NCBI GenBank assembly: GCA_001769855.1
Contig: MEPP01000032.1
Location: 1-64,000, forward strand
DNA: 64,000 nucleotides
From: Bdellovibrionales bacterium GWA2_49_15
Lineage (GTDB): Bacteria; Bdellovibrionota; Bacteriovoracia; Bacteriovoracales; Bacteriovoracaceae
Direction of reading: 5' to 3'
The translations under genes were made by a program, and so were the position numbers. Shown in pieces: positions 24,763 through 33,502 of this stretch. The notes under the pieces were generated by a model. That model ran no database searches, was not told the origin of the DNA, and was given only the letters and a program-made list of their open reading frames with translations. Positions within the stretch are counted from its first letter, which is position 1. Each line of letters starts with the position of its first letter.

Positions 24763-25860
24763 TTATCTAAAACGCGGAGAGACGTGGGTCTTGTTGCCGC
24801 AATAGTCAACGGTGACCACCACGCCGAGCTGGCGCCACTGGCCATTTTTCAACTTTACCAGAGCGGGCCCGCCGCTATCGCCATTACAGGCGCCCGACAG
24901 ACTCGCTCCTTTCTTGGTTAAGGTGATCTCGGTGTGGTTATAATTTTCCAATTTTAAATCCACCATATTTTTATTTCCGGAGGTCAGATACAGGGCCAGG
25001 AAACCCTGATACATCAATCTTTCCTGTGACAACTGTGCCTGCAGCTCCTTCTTTTTCTCACTATCCTGCTCGGCCGCGATCTTGGCCTCCAGATCTTTGA
25101 CCATCTGCCGCGAAGCCAGAACAAAGCGGGTATCCACCTTCAAACCGAACCCCACCACTCTCACGTCTTGGCCCAGGAGAACATTGTCAGAATGTTCATC
25201 CGCGCTGATGACCGGCACCGGAGTCACCCCGGCCAGGGGCGCCTTGAGGGTCATGGTGGCATAGTCAAAGGAGGCCGAATATTCCACCGTCAGGTCCTCG
25301 GGTTGCGCCAGGTTTGTATATTTTAAAACACTGGCCTCCATATAGGCGTACCCTGCTTCCGCTAATTCCACCCCGGCCACTACATCAAGCCCCGCCTCTG
25401 TGCCACCACCAGCGGTGGAGGAGCCGACATAAATTTTAATCTTTTGACCTTCATTTTTGATGACACGCCGTAAGGCCGCTTTAAAAAGCTCCCGTTTTGT
25501 TGCCAGCGGAGCATCGTTAAAAACGCTGATGTCTTGACCGCCAAGGCCCTGCGCAACTTCGGTCATGGTCTTGCCAAAGATGGCCTGAAGGTCGGCGTTG
25601 GTATCAATATCAAAATTAGTCACACAGTGACCGGCGGTTAAAATTTTATTGGCCTCGATTAAATTACCTGAACAAAAGAGGCGCCCATCTTGCGAGAGTC
25701 CAACCACATGCTTAAAGGCATCATTGGCGACGGCCGTTCCTCCCACCACATTCCCGGCATTCAGCTTCAGGTCGCGCGGTGCCTGCTGTTGACCACAACC
25801 GACCATGATCACTGCGGCCAACACTGGACCCACTAACTTCTTTAAACTTCGCACTTGCAT
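24763..25860 (-). CDS. Trypsin-like serine protease lipoprotein with helical insertion
   Basis: 365 residues from the ATG with GGGGAGTG upstream; the longer frame has no signal sequence. 'LAAVIMVGCGQQQ' is a lipobox (Cys22). The S1 catalytic triad is intact: H78 in 'ILTAGHCV', D199 in 'SFDYATMTL', S329 in 'GACNGDSGGPAL'. 'VVGGTAVANDAFKHVVG' is like an activation site, so N-terminal processing is possible. Two insertions are unusual: about 60 residues between the His and Asp motifs, and a charged helix (about 246-290, 'DLEAKIAAEQDSEKKKELQ') between Asp and Ser. Anchoring suggests surface proteolysis. Confidence 0.9.
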   Translation of the reverse strand: MQVRSLKKLVGPVLAAVIMVGCGQQQAPRDLKLNAGNVVGGTAVANDAFKHVVGLSQDGRLFCSGNLIEANKILTAGHCVTNFDIDTNADLQAIFGKTMTEVAQGLGGQDISVFNDAPLATKRELFKAALRRVIKNEGQKIKIYVGSSTAGGGTEAGLDVVAGVELAEAGYAYMEASVLKYTNLAQPEDLTVEYSASFDYATMTLKAPLAGVTPVPVISADEHSDNVLLGQDVRVVGFGLKVDTRFVLASRQMVKDLEAKIAAEQDSEKKKELQAQLSQERLMYQGFLALYLTSGNKNMVDLKLENYNHTEITLTKKGASLSGACNGDSGGPALVKLKNGQWRQLGVVVTVDYCGNKTHVSPRFR

Positions 25861-26018
25861 AAACACTCCCCTACAAAATGTTATGGGACAACATAGCAGG
25901 CGAATGGATGGTGTCAGAGTGGGGCGTAAACTTTTTACCCGGGCCAATGATAACTATAATTTCAAGCGATTAGGCGATTTGGGCGCTCAAAGATCGATGT
26001 AAGAAATCTAATATCTCC

Positions 26019-26603
26019 TTACACTCCCGCCATAATTCCGTAAATGCCTTTTCTGACCATCATCACGGCGATGGCCATAAGAAAGAGGGAGGCGATTTTT
26101 CCAATGGCAAGATTGGTGCTTTTCCCCAGCACATTTTGGATGCGGGAAGATAATAAGAAGGCGACATAAACGAGAAGTATATTGACCAGGAGCGAGCCCA
26201 GGGCCCATCCTTTGGAAAACTGGGACGAGATCAAGATCAAGGTGGTGATACTGGCCGGGCCTAAGATCAGCGGCATGGCCAGGGGGACAATGGCAAGCTC
26301 ATCACCATCCACCCGCCGCCCCTCAAGGTTGGCCCCCAGAATATCACTGACAGAAATTAAAAAGAGCAAGATTCCCCCACCCACCATGAAATCATATTGG
26401 GTAATGCCCAGAAAGATGAAAATGGCGTTGCCAAAAACGACAAACAGAGCGCCTAAAATGAGCGATACGATACAAGATTTAAGCGCCACCTGGGCACGAT
26501 GCTTTCCATCTAAGCTCTCGGTCAGTGCGGAGAAAGTTGGCAAGACGCCAAAGACATCAATGGCGACAAAGAGAGGAATAAAAGTTAGTAAAAATGTTTC
26601 CAT
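26019..26603 (-). CDS. MarC family integral membrane protein
   Basis: 194 residues with six transmembrane helices. It matches the UPF0056/MarC family by 'PLFVAIDVFGVLPTF', 'GGGILLFLISVSDILG' and 'ELAIVPLAMPLILGPASI' (the conserved PLAMPLxxGP motif). The family's role is unresolved; an earlier link to multiple antibiotic resistance was not supported. The length is normal. Confidence 0.93.
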   Translation of the reverse strand: METFLLTFIPLFVAIDVFGVLPTFSALTESLDGKHRAQVALKSCIVSLILGALFVVFGNAIFIFLGITQYDFMVGGGILLFLISVSDILGANLEGRRVDGDELAIVPLAMPLILGPASITTLILISSQFSKGWALGSLLVNILLVYVAFLLSSRIQNVLGKSTNLAIGKIASLFLMAIAVMMVRKGIYGIMAGV

Positions 26604-26870
26604 ACCTCTATAAATTCTACGGCAAGTTAGACGAATTCACCAGAAAGCAAATATGTATTTAAGAAAGGCCCTCCGTTTCAATATTCAAGACGCCATCTTT
26701 TACTCGATGATGGCGGTGGCATTTTACCAGAGCGGCTTCTCTCCTGCTCTTCCCGGGTCTGCTGCTCAAATTAAAGGTCAATGTATTTAAAGCTGTCATG
26801 CCTTGAATTTGTACAAAGCACGGATTTATGTTAGCCTTTTTTTCAGCTTTAAATTTCCAAGGATTCACCA

Positions 26871-28235
26871 ATGAAATTACTCCCTATCATTCTTCTCTTC
26901 TCCATAAGTATGCTCGTGAGTTGCTCATCCCCCATCTCCAGAAATCTTTCTTCCGATGATGCGACGGACATGGAATATGTAAATTTGTGTGATCAGCATG
27001 GCGCTTGCAAAAAGTTCTCGCGCTTAATCATGGGAACAGATCATCTGGTCCAGGGCAATTGGACAGGAGCGGGGCAACCCGAAATCTCCGAGGATGAGGC
27101 GGGCAGGGTTTTAGACGAGGCCGCCAAGCTTGGGATCAATCTTTTTGACACCTCCCCTATTTATGTCGGTGGCGTGGAGTACAAACTGGGGCGCTGGATA
27201 AAGTCGAGAGCGCAAATCATAAAAGATGATAGCTTCTACTATCATAGAAATTTAAATCCCGACCGAGAGCTATATGCCTTATCCAAAGGGGGATTTCCCT
27301 TTGATCTTTTCTACTCTAAAAAACTGGAACGCGGGACCCATTCTCCCGAACTTTTAAGTGCCCTGAGGAAAAACCAGATTCCCATCTCAAGCTCAAACCA
27401 GCTTCAAAATGTCCCCCCGGGCACCTATGCCAGCCGACTCTATGGAAGTGAGGAGCAAATTACAGAGAGAGTGGCGGAGGAGATGGGGCACACGTTACAA
27501 AATTTGAATGGCCAAATCACCATCTACCTCATGCACCGGGATGATGGGGACTATCTTCGATTCAGCGAAGTCAAAAGACAAAAGACCCCGGTTAAAAACA
27601 TTATGCAAGCGCTCAGTTCGGAAAAGATTTCCAGCAAGATCGGTTTTCTGGGATGGTCAAACTGGCAAACCGGCCGGGTAAATGAGTCAATCCAAGCGGC
27701 CGAGCAGGACTCCTCTCTGACAAAACCACTTCTAAACAGCCCCTACTTCTCCCTCTTCGAGATGACCGGTCAGACGATTCACGCCGGTGGCGTTCAAGTC
27801 ACTCACAAGGAAATGATGGACCCCAATTTTCAAAAAGGGATTAAAATTATGCCTTACTCCCCTCTGGGAGGATTCAGCATTCTCGATAAGCCGGAGCCCA
27901 AGTGGGACAACGCCATGAAGGCCGCCAAGGAAAAATATGATCAAGGCGATGCCTACTGGCAGAATGTCTTTCATGCCATTTTCACACCTGCCAATAAGGC
28001 CCGGTTTGAAAGAGTCGTTCAGTTCACCACAGCGTTTAATCGCGAGCACGACACTCACTTCACCATCGATCAGATGATGAACGCGTACGTGCTGGCCCAC
28101 AAGAGAACGAACTTTCTAGCGGTGGGACCGATTACCGCCGATCAGCTGCGAAGAACGGTCGCCTCGCTTAAGCTCGCCCGGATGCTGACGGAAAATGATC
28201 TGGAATACCTTTATAGCGGAAATCCTGCCCCGTAA
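26871..28235 (+). CDS. Aldo/keto-reductase-fold lipoprotein
   Basis: 454 residues with lipobox LVSC ('ILLFSISMLVSCSS', Cys18). The mature chain follows the AKR (beta/alpha)8 barrel: 'FSRLIMGTDHLVQ', then 'AAKLGINLFDTSPIYVGGVEYKLGRW' with D93 and Y98 at the catalytic positions, and later 'LMHRDDGD' and 'IGFLGWSNW'. AKRs are normally cytosolic NADPH enzymes, so export with a lipid anchor is odd. Whether it binds NADP outside the cytoplasm or has another role is unknown. It is convergent with the following secreted protein, with only a few bases between. Confidence 0.8.
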   Translation: MKLLPIILLFSISMLVSCSSPISRNLSSDDATDMEYVNLCDQHGACKKFSRLIMGTDHLVQGNWTGAGQPEISEDEAGRVLDEAAKLGINLFDTSPIYVGGVEYKLGRWIKSRAQIIKDDSFYYHRNLNPDRELYALSKGGFPFDLFYSKKLERGTHSPELLSALRKNQIPISSSNQLQNVPPGTYASRLYGSEEQITERVAEEMGHTLQNLNGQITIYLMHRDDGDYLRFSEVKRQKTPVKNIMQALSSEKISSKIGFLGWSNWQTGRVNESIQAAEQDSSLTKPLLNSPYFSLFEMTGQTIHAGGVQVTHKEMMDPNFQKGIKIMPYSPLGGFSILDKPEPKWDNAMKAAKEKYDQGDAYWQNVFHAIFTPANKARFERVVQFTTAFNREHDTHFTIDQMMNAYVLAHKRTNFLAVGPITADQLRRTVASLKLARMLTENDLEYLYSGNPAP

Positions 28236-28238
28236 TCC

Positions 28239-29111
28239 TTACAGCAAAAAGGGCAGGATATAGATAATAAAGAAAATAATACTTTCAGCAATTTCATTAA
28301 CCTTGCGGGCGGAGATTGGCCGATCGGGAAATTTGGCCTTATCCCACGCCACCCATTTTTTAAAATCCTCAAAAGGCAACTTCCCCATACATTCCGCCAG
28401 CTCTGGAGAGATCGTAATATCATCTGTCCCATGAAATTGCGCCAGGTATTCCAAATCCCGTGAAAGTCTGGCCTCCTTGCTGTCGGGGTCAATGCTTTCA
28501 AGTGCCACGATTCGATTGATCGCCCCTCGAATGGCCGGGCCATAGAGGTCCTGCCTGACGCCAACATTATTAAGCGCAGTATAGCGGCCGCGGTCAAAAT
28601 AGTTTGTCGTTGAGCTGAAGGCAATCTTGCGGCCCCACATATGCCGCTCGTACTTTTCCATATCCTCGCCGCCCACATGAGTGGAGATGAAGCACTCGCT
28701 TTTCAGCTTGTCGGGGCCCTGCGAATCCCCTTTGCAAACGATGCTCAAATCATGAATGTTTTTCTTCTGGGCCAGCTGGCACAATTCCCAGAGCCTCATT
28801 CGCTCCTGTGGAAAAGAATAGTGATGAGAGGGAACATCGCGCCCCCATGCCGGATGCACCTGATGATGGGCGGGCGTCAGGACACTGCCGAACATCTGCG
28901 GGTATCCGGAAAGTCTGATCTCCCGGTGAAATGAGTTCCTGATCGTTATGTCGGGATAAAGCTCAGGGGTTTCAAGGCCAAAGGCACCCTGGGATTCCAT
29001 GGCCTCGACATTATGAAATTTAACTGACTGGCACGGATTGTCGTCGGCCCAGGCCAGAACGCCGGCGAGAGCAAGGAACGCGATATTAAGGCAAAAAACC
29101 TTCCACATCAT
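28239..29111 (-). CDS. Secreted protein with C-terminal membrane anchor
   Basis: 290 residues with a signal peptide ('FCLNIAFLALAGVLAWA') and a C-terminal hydrophobic end ('SIIFFIIYILPFLL'). It has histidine-rich stretches near the middle ('TPAHHQVHPAWG', 'VPSHHYSFPQERM') and several cysteines ('WELCQLAQ', 'SIVCKGD', 'SECFISTH'). No known family is recognised; metal binding through the His cluster is possible but unproven. The cleaved product would be anchored at the periplasmic face. Confidence 0.7.
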   Translation of the reverse strand: MMWKVFCLNIAFLALAGVLAWADDNPCQSVKFHNVEAMESQGAFGLETPELYPDITIRNSFHREIRLSGYPQMFGSVLTPAHHQVHPAWGRDVPSHHYSFPQERMRLWELCQLAQKKNIHDLSIVCKGDSQGPDKLKSECFISTHVGGEDMEKYERHMWGRKIAFSSTTNYFDRGRYTALNNVGVRQDLYGPAIRGAINRIVALESIDPDSKEARLSRDLEYLAQFHGTDDITISPELAECMGKLPFEDFKKWVAWDKAKFPDRPISARKVNEIAESIIFFIIYILPFLL

Positions 29112-29217
29112 GACTTTTTATCAGCAAGGATAATGCCAAGAAGATGTTTCAGATTTCCATACATTAGGCAGGGTAGGGCCACCAAAGATTAGACACTCCG
29201 AGAAAACTGTCTAGAGC

Positions 29218-30759
29218 TTAAGCACCAAGCGCCGCAAGCACAGCAGCTTCTAACAAACGATATTGAGTCTGAGGGCCCTGGTCCAGACGCTCGATAATTC
29301 CATGGTCGCGTAATTCATTTAAGATGCGAATTGATGAGCGATGGGAGACACCCAAAACCGCCGGGAGCTCTACCGCGGAAAGAAGGCGCGTTTTAAAATG
29401 CCCTTTGAGAATAGAGAGTTGCTGTTTTAATTTATTTTTGAGGGGGGTGCCAGCAACATTTCTTTCAAGCCGGATGACACATGCTTCAGTCCTCTCCAAG
29501 CTGTAAAAACCGGTCTCTTCTTTAATCATCAGAGGAATGTGATTTTGCGCCAGCCAATGTCGAAGACGGCGCAAGGCCTGGTGAATGCGATTTGGTGATG
29601 AGGTCGGATGATAAAATTCTTTTGGAAAGAGCAACTCATGCAACTCAAATACACGCTTCGGTCGGTAGAAGTCACTCCCCAGAACCAGAAGTAGGCGCTG
29701 AGGAATCTGCCCCTCTTTAAGCCAGGCCTGGCCGATGCTATTTCTCCCGCTTTGGAGATCGACAATCACGCTCCCTTTTTGTGGGGAGGTAAAAAAAGAC
29801 CATTGGTAATTCGCGGGGAGTTTGTCTTCACCACCTAAGGCCGCAAGAATGCGCGCTCGAAAGGCCGGAAAGTTTGTGCCAAAGTACAGCTGAGTCAGCA
29901 GCTTTTCATTTTTGAAACATACGGCTTCATAGAAATCACAGCTGCGCACATTTTCAAAACTTTTAGATTCTTTGAACTTCATCCGAACTTTGCGAAGACG
30001 GCCTTGTGCCTCCCGAAGCCCCTTGCCGGATTCCTGGGCAAAAAAGAGATCATATAGGCATTTCCACTGCTCAAACACCCTCTCAAAGTAAGGATCACAA
30101 TCTTGGGTTATATTTTGCTCAATTGCCTGAATGGTTGGACGGACCAAGGGCCATTTTTTTCCCAGGATCTGGGCCTGCATTAGGCCCAAAAGCGCATTGT
30201 TTCTCAGAAGCTGCTCGATGGTGATTTGGCGGCAGATTTCTTCAAAAAGTTTTTGTGCCCCAGGCAGATCAAGATCACTATGCATGAGACACTGTGCCAG
30301 CGATAAGGTACCCCAGAGTCTCATCTCCTGGTTGATCTTTGTATGACCAATATATTGCCGCAGAAAAGGAATGGCCCCTTCCCAATCCCACTGCCAGATA
30401 TGGGTGTAAGCCCGAAAAAGTAAGGCGTTAGGATATTGCTTCATATTGACTTGGGCCAGGAGCTGTTCCGCCTCACCCGTCGCACCGAGAGCATTTAAGG
30501 CCGCTGCATACTCGGCCTTCTCGGCATCTGTTGCATGCATAGGCGTGTGGGCCGAAGGTCGAACAAGATGGTGAAGAATTGCCACAGAATTTTCAGGAAG
30601 ATGGGCGCGCCGTGATAAATTTGCCAGTGTCACCAAATCTTTGCGCACGACCCGTTTTTTGCGAAGGGCCTGAAGCAAAATTCGCGCCTCGCTCAAATCG
30701 CCATGAACAATGAGCCTCTCAATACGAAAAAAGATCTGCGCATGTTTAGAATTTTTCAC
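29218..30759 (-). CDS. TPR-helical regulator with two C-terminal winged-helix modules
   Basis: 513 residues from a GTG start. The N-terminal ~330 residues are helical hairpins of TPR type ('AEQLLAQVNMKQYPNALLFRAYTHIWQWDWEGAI'-like pairs). The region around 365-440 reads as a winged helix of the BTAD/OmpR kind ('RVFELHELLFP', 'RIHQALRRLRHWLAQ', 'KEETGFYSL'). The last ~60 residues ('LSAVELPAVLGVSHRSSIR', 'ELRDHGIIERL') form a second, MarR-like winged helix. A DNA-binding regulator with a protein-protein sensor is inferred. No conserved neighbour shows its target. Confidence 0.7.
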   Translation of the reverse strand: MKNSKHAQIFFRIERLIVHGDLSEARILLQALRKKRVVRKDLVTLANLSRRAHLPENSVAILHHLVRPSAHTPMHATDAEKAEYAAALNALGATGEAEQLLAQVNMKQYPNALLFRAYTHIWQWDWEGAIPFLRQYIGHTKINQEMRLWGTLSLAQCLMHSDLDLPGAQKLFEEICRQITIEQLLRNNALLGLMQAQILGKKWPLVRPTIQAIEQNITQDCDPYFERVFEQWKCLYDLFFAQESGKGLREAQGRLRKVRMKFKESKSFENVRSCDFYEAVCFKNEKLLTQLYFGTNFPAFRARILAALGGEDKLPANYQWSFFTSPQKGSVIVDLQSGRNSIGQAWLKEGQIPQRLLLVLGSDFYRPKRVFELHELLFPKEFYHPTSSPNRIHQALRRLRHWLAQNHIPLMIKEETGFYSLERTEACVIRLERNVAGTPLKNKLKQQLSILKGHFKTRLLSAVELPAVLGVSHRSSIRILNELRDHGIIERLDQGPQTQYRLLEAAVLAALGA

Positions 30760-30791
30760 ACCATTTTATCTTCTCACAAATCCCCTACTTG

Positions 30792-30842
30792 GTGCCAGGT
30801 CCTTTTCGTTAACACACTGGTTTAACAAAATGGACCTGGCAC
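30792..30842. repeat. REP-like palindrome, GTGCCAGG family copy 1
   Basis: A 51-bp imperfect palindrome. Outer arms GTGCCAGGTCC/GGACCTGGCAC are perfect, then TTTTCGTTAA and TTTAACAAAA pair with a few mismatches around a CACACTGG-like centre. It lies between the regulator gene and the small barrel gene. It is nearly identical to the copy at 37.5 kb. Confidence 0.85.
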
Positions 30843-30872
30843 TAGAAAGGGATTTGGCCTATCATAGAGGGT

Positions 30873-31475
30873 ATGAGTAAAAAGCTGGTTCTGATTTTTC
30901 TAATGATCTTTCCCGTCAGTGTTATGGCCGAACCGCTGTTACTAGGGGCCCACCTACTGCTCAGCGGTCTGGCCTCCAACTACCTGCCGGATAATCGCCC
31001 CACTTCCTACCATGGACCCTTTTTAGGTCTGAACTACGGCTGGAAATATGAGCTTAGCTCCCTCTACAAAATCAACCCGAATACCGAAGGTTCTAACCGG
31101 GGTTCTCTTGGCTTCGATGCCGGATATCAGTTCCTATGCACAGATTCCTGGGACTTTGGGGTGGAAATTTTCCGTCACTTAGTCGACTATAAGAACGCTG
31201 GCAATTTTGAAGGCGAAGACACCATAGATGGTGTCGGTGTTCGAGTTAACTATACAGTCTTGGTGTTTAAACTCGGTTTTGCCTCTCACGGTTTTAAGGA
31301 TACTGACAACTATTACGATGCCGGTTATTACACAGGCTTCGGATTGGAGTATGTTTTTGCCAATGTCGGTATCTCTTTTGAGATGACTGATTATTACGTC
31401 GGCGATCGCCAAAAACACCTCTCGGGCTTTGATGTCGGGCTCAGATATTACTTCGATAACTCTACTGGATTATAG
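30873..31475 (+). CDS. Small outer-membrane beta-barrel protein
   Basis: 200 residues: signal peptide ('LIFLMIFPVSVMA'), then alternating polar/hydrophobic strands rich in Tyr and Gly ('GPFLGLNYGWKYELS', 'GVGVRVNYTVLVFKLGFAS', 'GYYTGFGLEYVFANVGISFEM') and an ending aromatic strand ('GLRYYFDN'). That is the look of an eight-stranded OmpA/OmpW-like barrel. The last strand is followed by a short tail instead of ending in Phe, so insertion signals are slightly unusual. Role unknown. Confidence 0.7.
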   Translation: MSKKLVLIFLMIFPVSVMAEPLLLGAHLLLSGLASNYLPDNRPTSYHGPFLGLNYGWKYELSSLYKINPNTEGSNRGSLGFDAGYQFLCTDSWDFGVEIFRHLVDYKNAGNFEGEDTIDGVGVRVNYTVLVFKLGFASHGFKDTDNYYDAGYYTGFGLEYVFANVGISFEMTDYYVGDRQKHLSGFDVGLRYYFDNSTGL

Positions 31476-31608
31476 TCAACCAACTGCCTAATCTTTCGAC
31501 GATGCCTATCTTTTGATAAGTAGAACTTGAGTTTCAAGCCTAATTTCACAGAGATGGTCAAGGACCAGATGGCTTCTGTCTTGCTTGATCCAAAGAACGA
31601 GGGAATTT

Positions 31609-33360
31609 ATGCATTTTATCAAAACGGGGTTGGCGGCCTGGTCACTGATAATCCTCTCAGCGTGCAATATCCAAGTCGAAAATATTCCTGAGAATACTCC
31701 GAGGCTCAAAACGACTCCAACTCCAACCAGCAGTGCCACACCAACTCCCATTCCGACATCTGCGCCTATTTCCACTCCCATTCCACAAGTTGTCATGTCC
31801 ACCTTGCCCGTGCTCGCCCCGACCGGCGGCGTGGCGTTTAACATTGATACCAAGAAAAATAGAAAGATTGTTTCCCCCTACATCTATGGCGTCAATGAGA
31901 CGGTCGCCTTTCGGCTAAGGGGAACACCACTATACCCGCATGCATCTTTTTATCGGCTGGGCGGAAATCGCACCACCACCTACAACTGGGAGAACAATGC
32001 CTCCAATGCCGGCATGGATTGGGGGCCCAACATCAGCGATTCATACTTAGGTTCCAGCACGACTTCCGGACTGGCCGCAGCTAATTTCATCAGCAGTGCC
32101 ATGGGCAAAAATACTGCGTCCATGGTCACCGTCCCCATGGTTCCGTTTGTTGCCGCCAACAAAAATAATGTCCCATTGACCAAACCCGCCGCCACTGACA
32201 GCGCAAACTGGAAAATCAACATGGCCTTTAAACCTGCCGGCGCTTCTCCCTCCTTCGCTGACAAAAATGATGGTTATGTTTATCAGCAGGAATTTATCAA
32301 TTATCTTGAAGGGCTCTATTCCCAAAAAAGAACTGAGAGCAAGGCGCTGTTTTACTCACTTGATAACGAGCCTGGAATTTGGAGCGAAACGCACCCGCTG
32401 GTTGTGCCACAGAAAATTAGCTACACCGATCTACTGGCCCGTTCGATAGAATTCTCGCGCATGATCAAGGGCAACGCCGCTGCCACGGCCCTGGTCTTTG
32501 GAGCGGTCGCTTATGGTTACAATGAGTATGTAACTTTGCAAGATGCCCCCGATGCTCATTATTACGGAGATTGGCTCAACTACTTTTTAACTCAAATGAA
32601 AAATGCGGAAGTGAAGTATGGCAAGAGGCTCCTGGATGTACTTGATGTCCATTTCTATACGGAAAACCGCACGAGCGATGGCACGGCCGTGGCCATCAAC
32701 GGAGCTTCCGATGCCTATCCCGTCGAATCAGTCATTTCGGCACGGGTTCAAGCTCCACGCTCGCTTTGGGATGCCAGTTTTGTGGAAAACTCCTGGATCT
32801 CCCGCGATTATTTAAACGGCCCGGTGAACCTGCTCCCATCACTAAAAAAGAAAATAAGTCAAAGCTATCCCGGAACAAAACTCTCAATCAGCGAGTACAG
32901 TTATGGCGGTGAGAACCACATCTCAGGCGCCATTGCCCAGGCCGACGCTCTTGGAATTTTCGCACGGGAAGAATTATTTGCCGCCAATTATTATGAGCTG
33001 AGAGAAGGAGCCTACCCCTACGCGGCCTTTGACATGTTTAGAAATTACGACGGCATGGGTTCGAAGGTCGGCGATCTCATGGTCGAAGGTATCACCACCG
33101 ATCACACGAAATCTTCCATTTATGCTTATCTGAAAAAGGGAGATGAAACGGTGATGTACTTGGTGGCCATCAATAAAACGTCGGCCAAGCTACCAGTAAA
33201 TATTGGAATCAACCATTCAGTGAAATTTTCCAGCGCATCGGTTTATCAAATTGATGAGCATGAGGCTGTTCCGTCGAATACGGAAAACTTTAAAATCGAC
33301 GCAAATAAATTCAACTACATCCTGCCGCCGTACTCAGTTTCCACCATTCTCCTGAAGTAA
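31609..33360 (+). CDS. GH44 endoglucanase/xyloglucanase lipoprotein
   Basis: 583 residues from the ATG behind GAGGGAATTT. Lipobox LSAC ('WSLIILSAC', Cys19) and a Pro-Thr linker precede the catalytic domain. GH44 hallmarks are 'FYRLGGNRTTTYNWENNASNAG' (split for length), acid/base E254 in 'YSLDNEPGIWSE', and nucleophile E429 in 'LSISEYSYGG'. GH44 enzymes act on cellulose-like beta-1,4-glucans and xyloglucan. A C-terminal beta domain (about 500-583) completes the family fold. With the GH57-like enzyme it points to polysaccharide use outside the cell. Confidence 0.92.
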   Translation: MHFIKTGLAAWSLIILSACNIQVENIPENTPRLKTTPTPTSSATPTPIPTSAPISTPIPQVVMSTLPVLAPTGGVAFNIDTKKNRKIVSPYIYGVNETVAFRLRGTPLYPHASFYRLGGNRTTTYNWENNASNAGMDWGPNISDSYLGSSTTSGLAAANFISSAMGKNTASMVTVPMVPFVAANKNNVPLTKPAATDSANWKINMAFKPAGASPSFADKNDGYVYQQEFINYLEGLYSQKRTESKALFYSLDNEPGIWSETHPLVVPQKISYTDLLARSIEFSRMIKGNAAATALVFGAVAYGYNEYVTLQDAPDAHYYGDWLNYFLTQMKNAEVKYGKRLLDVLDVHFYTENRTSDGTAVAINGASDAYPVESVISARVQAPRSLWDASFVENSWISRDYLNGPVNLLPSLKKKISQSYPGTKLSISEYSYGGENHISGAIAQADALGIFAREELFAANYYELREGAYPYAAFDMFRNYDGMGSKVGDLMVEGITTDHTKSSIYAYLKKGDETVMYLVAINKTSAKLPVNIGINHSVKFSSASVYQIDEHEAVPSNTENFKIDANKFNYILPPYSVSTILLK

Positions 33361-33429
33361 ATTTTAAGCGCTAAAAAAACTCTGTTAAATCGCCCCTGCA
33401 TCTCGTTTAAACTCATTTTACTCCCCAAA

Positions 33430-33479
33430 GTACCAGGCCTGCTTCATCTGCCAAAGGGGTAGATGGAGGGGCCTGGCAC
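33430..33479. repeat. REP-like palindrome, GTGCCAGG family copy with different centre
   Basis: Outer arms GTACCAGGCC/GGCCTGGCAC, inner ATCTGCC/GGTAGAT, small AAAGG loop. It shares only its ends with the copies at 30.8 and 37.5 kb. It lies between the GH44 gene and the caspase-like gene. Confidence 0.75.
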
Positions 33480-33502
33480 TCTATTCTCCAAGGAAAAGAG
33501 AG

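Noticed and set aside
26659..26871. 70-codon minus-strand ORF
   Set aside because: It occupies the promoter side of the aldo/keto-reductase lipoprotein gene and has only a badly spaced AAGG before an internal ATG.
29189..29216. TTAGACACTCC with TGTCTAGA
   Set aside because: Only six bases pair; GGAGTGTCTA recurs at 48.0 kb, but two short hits do not make a repeat family.
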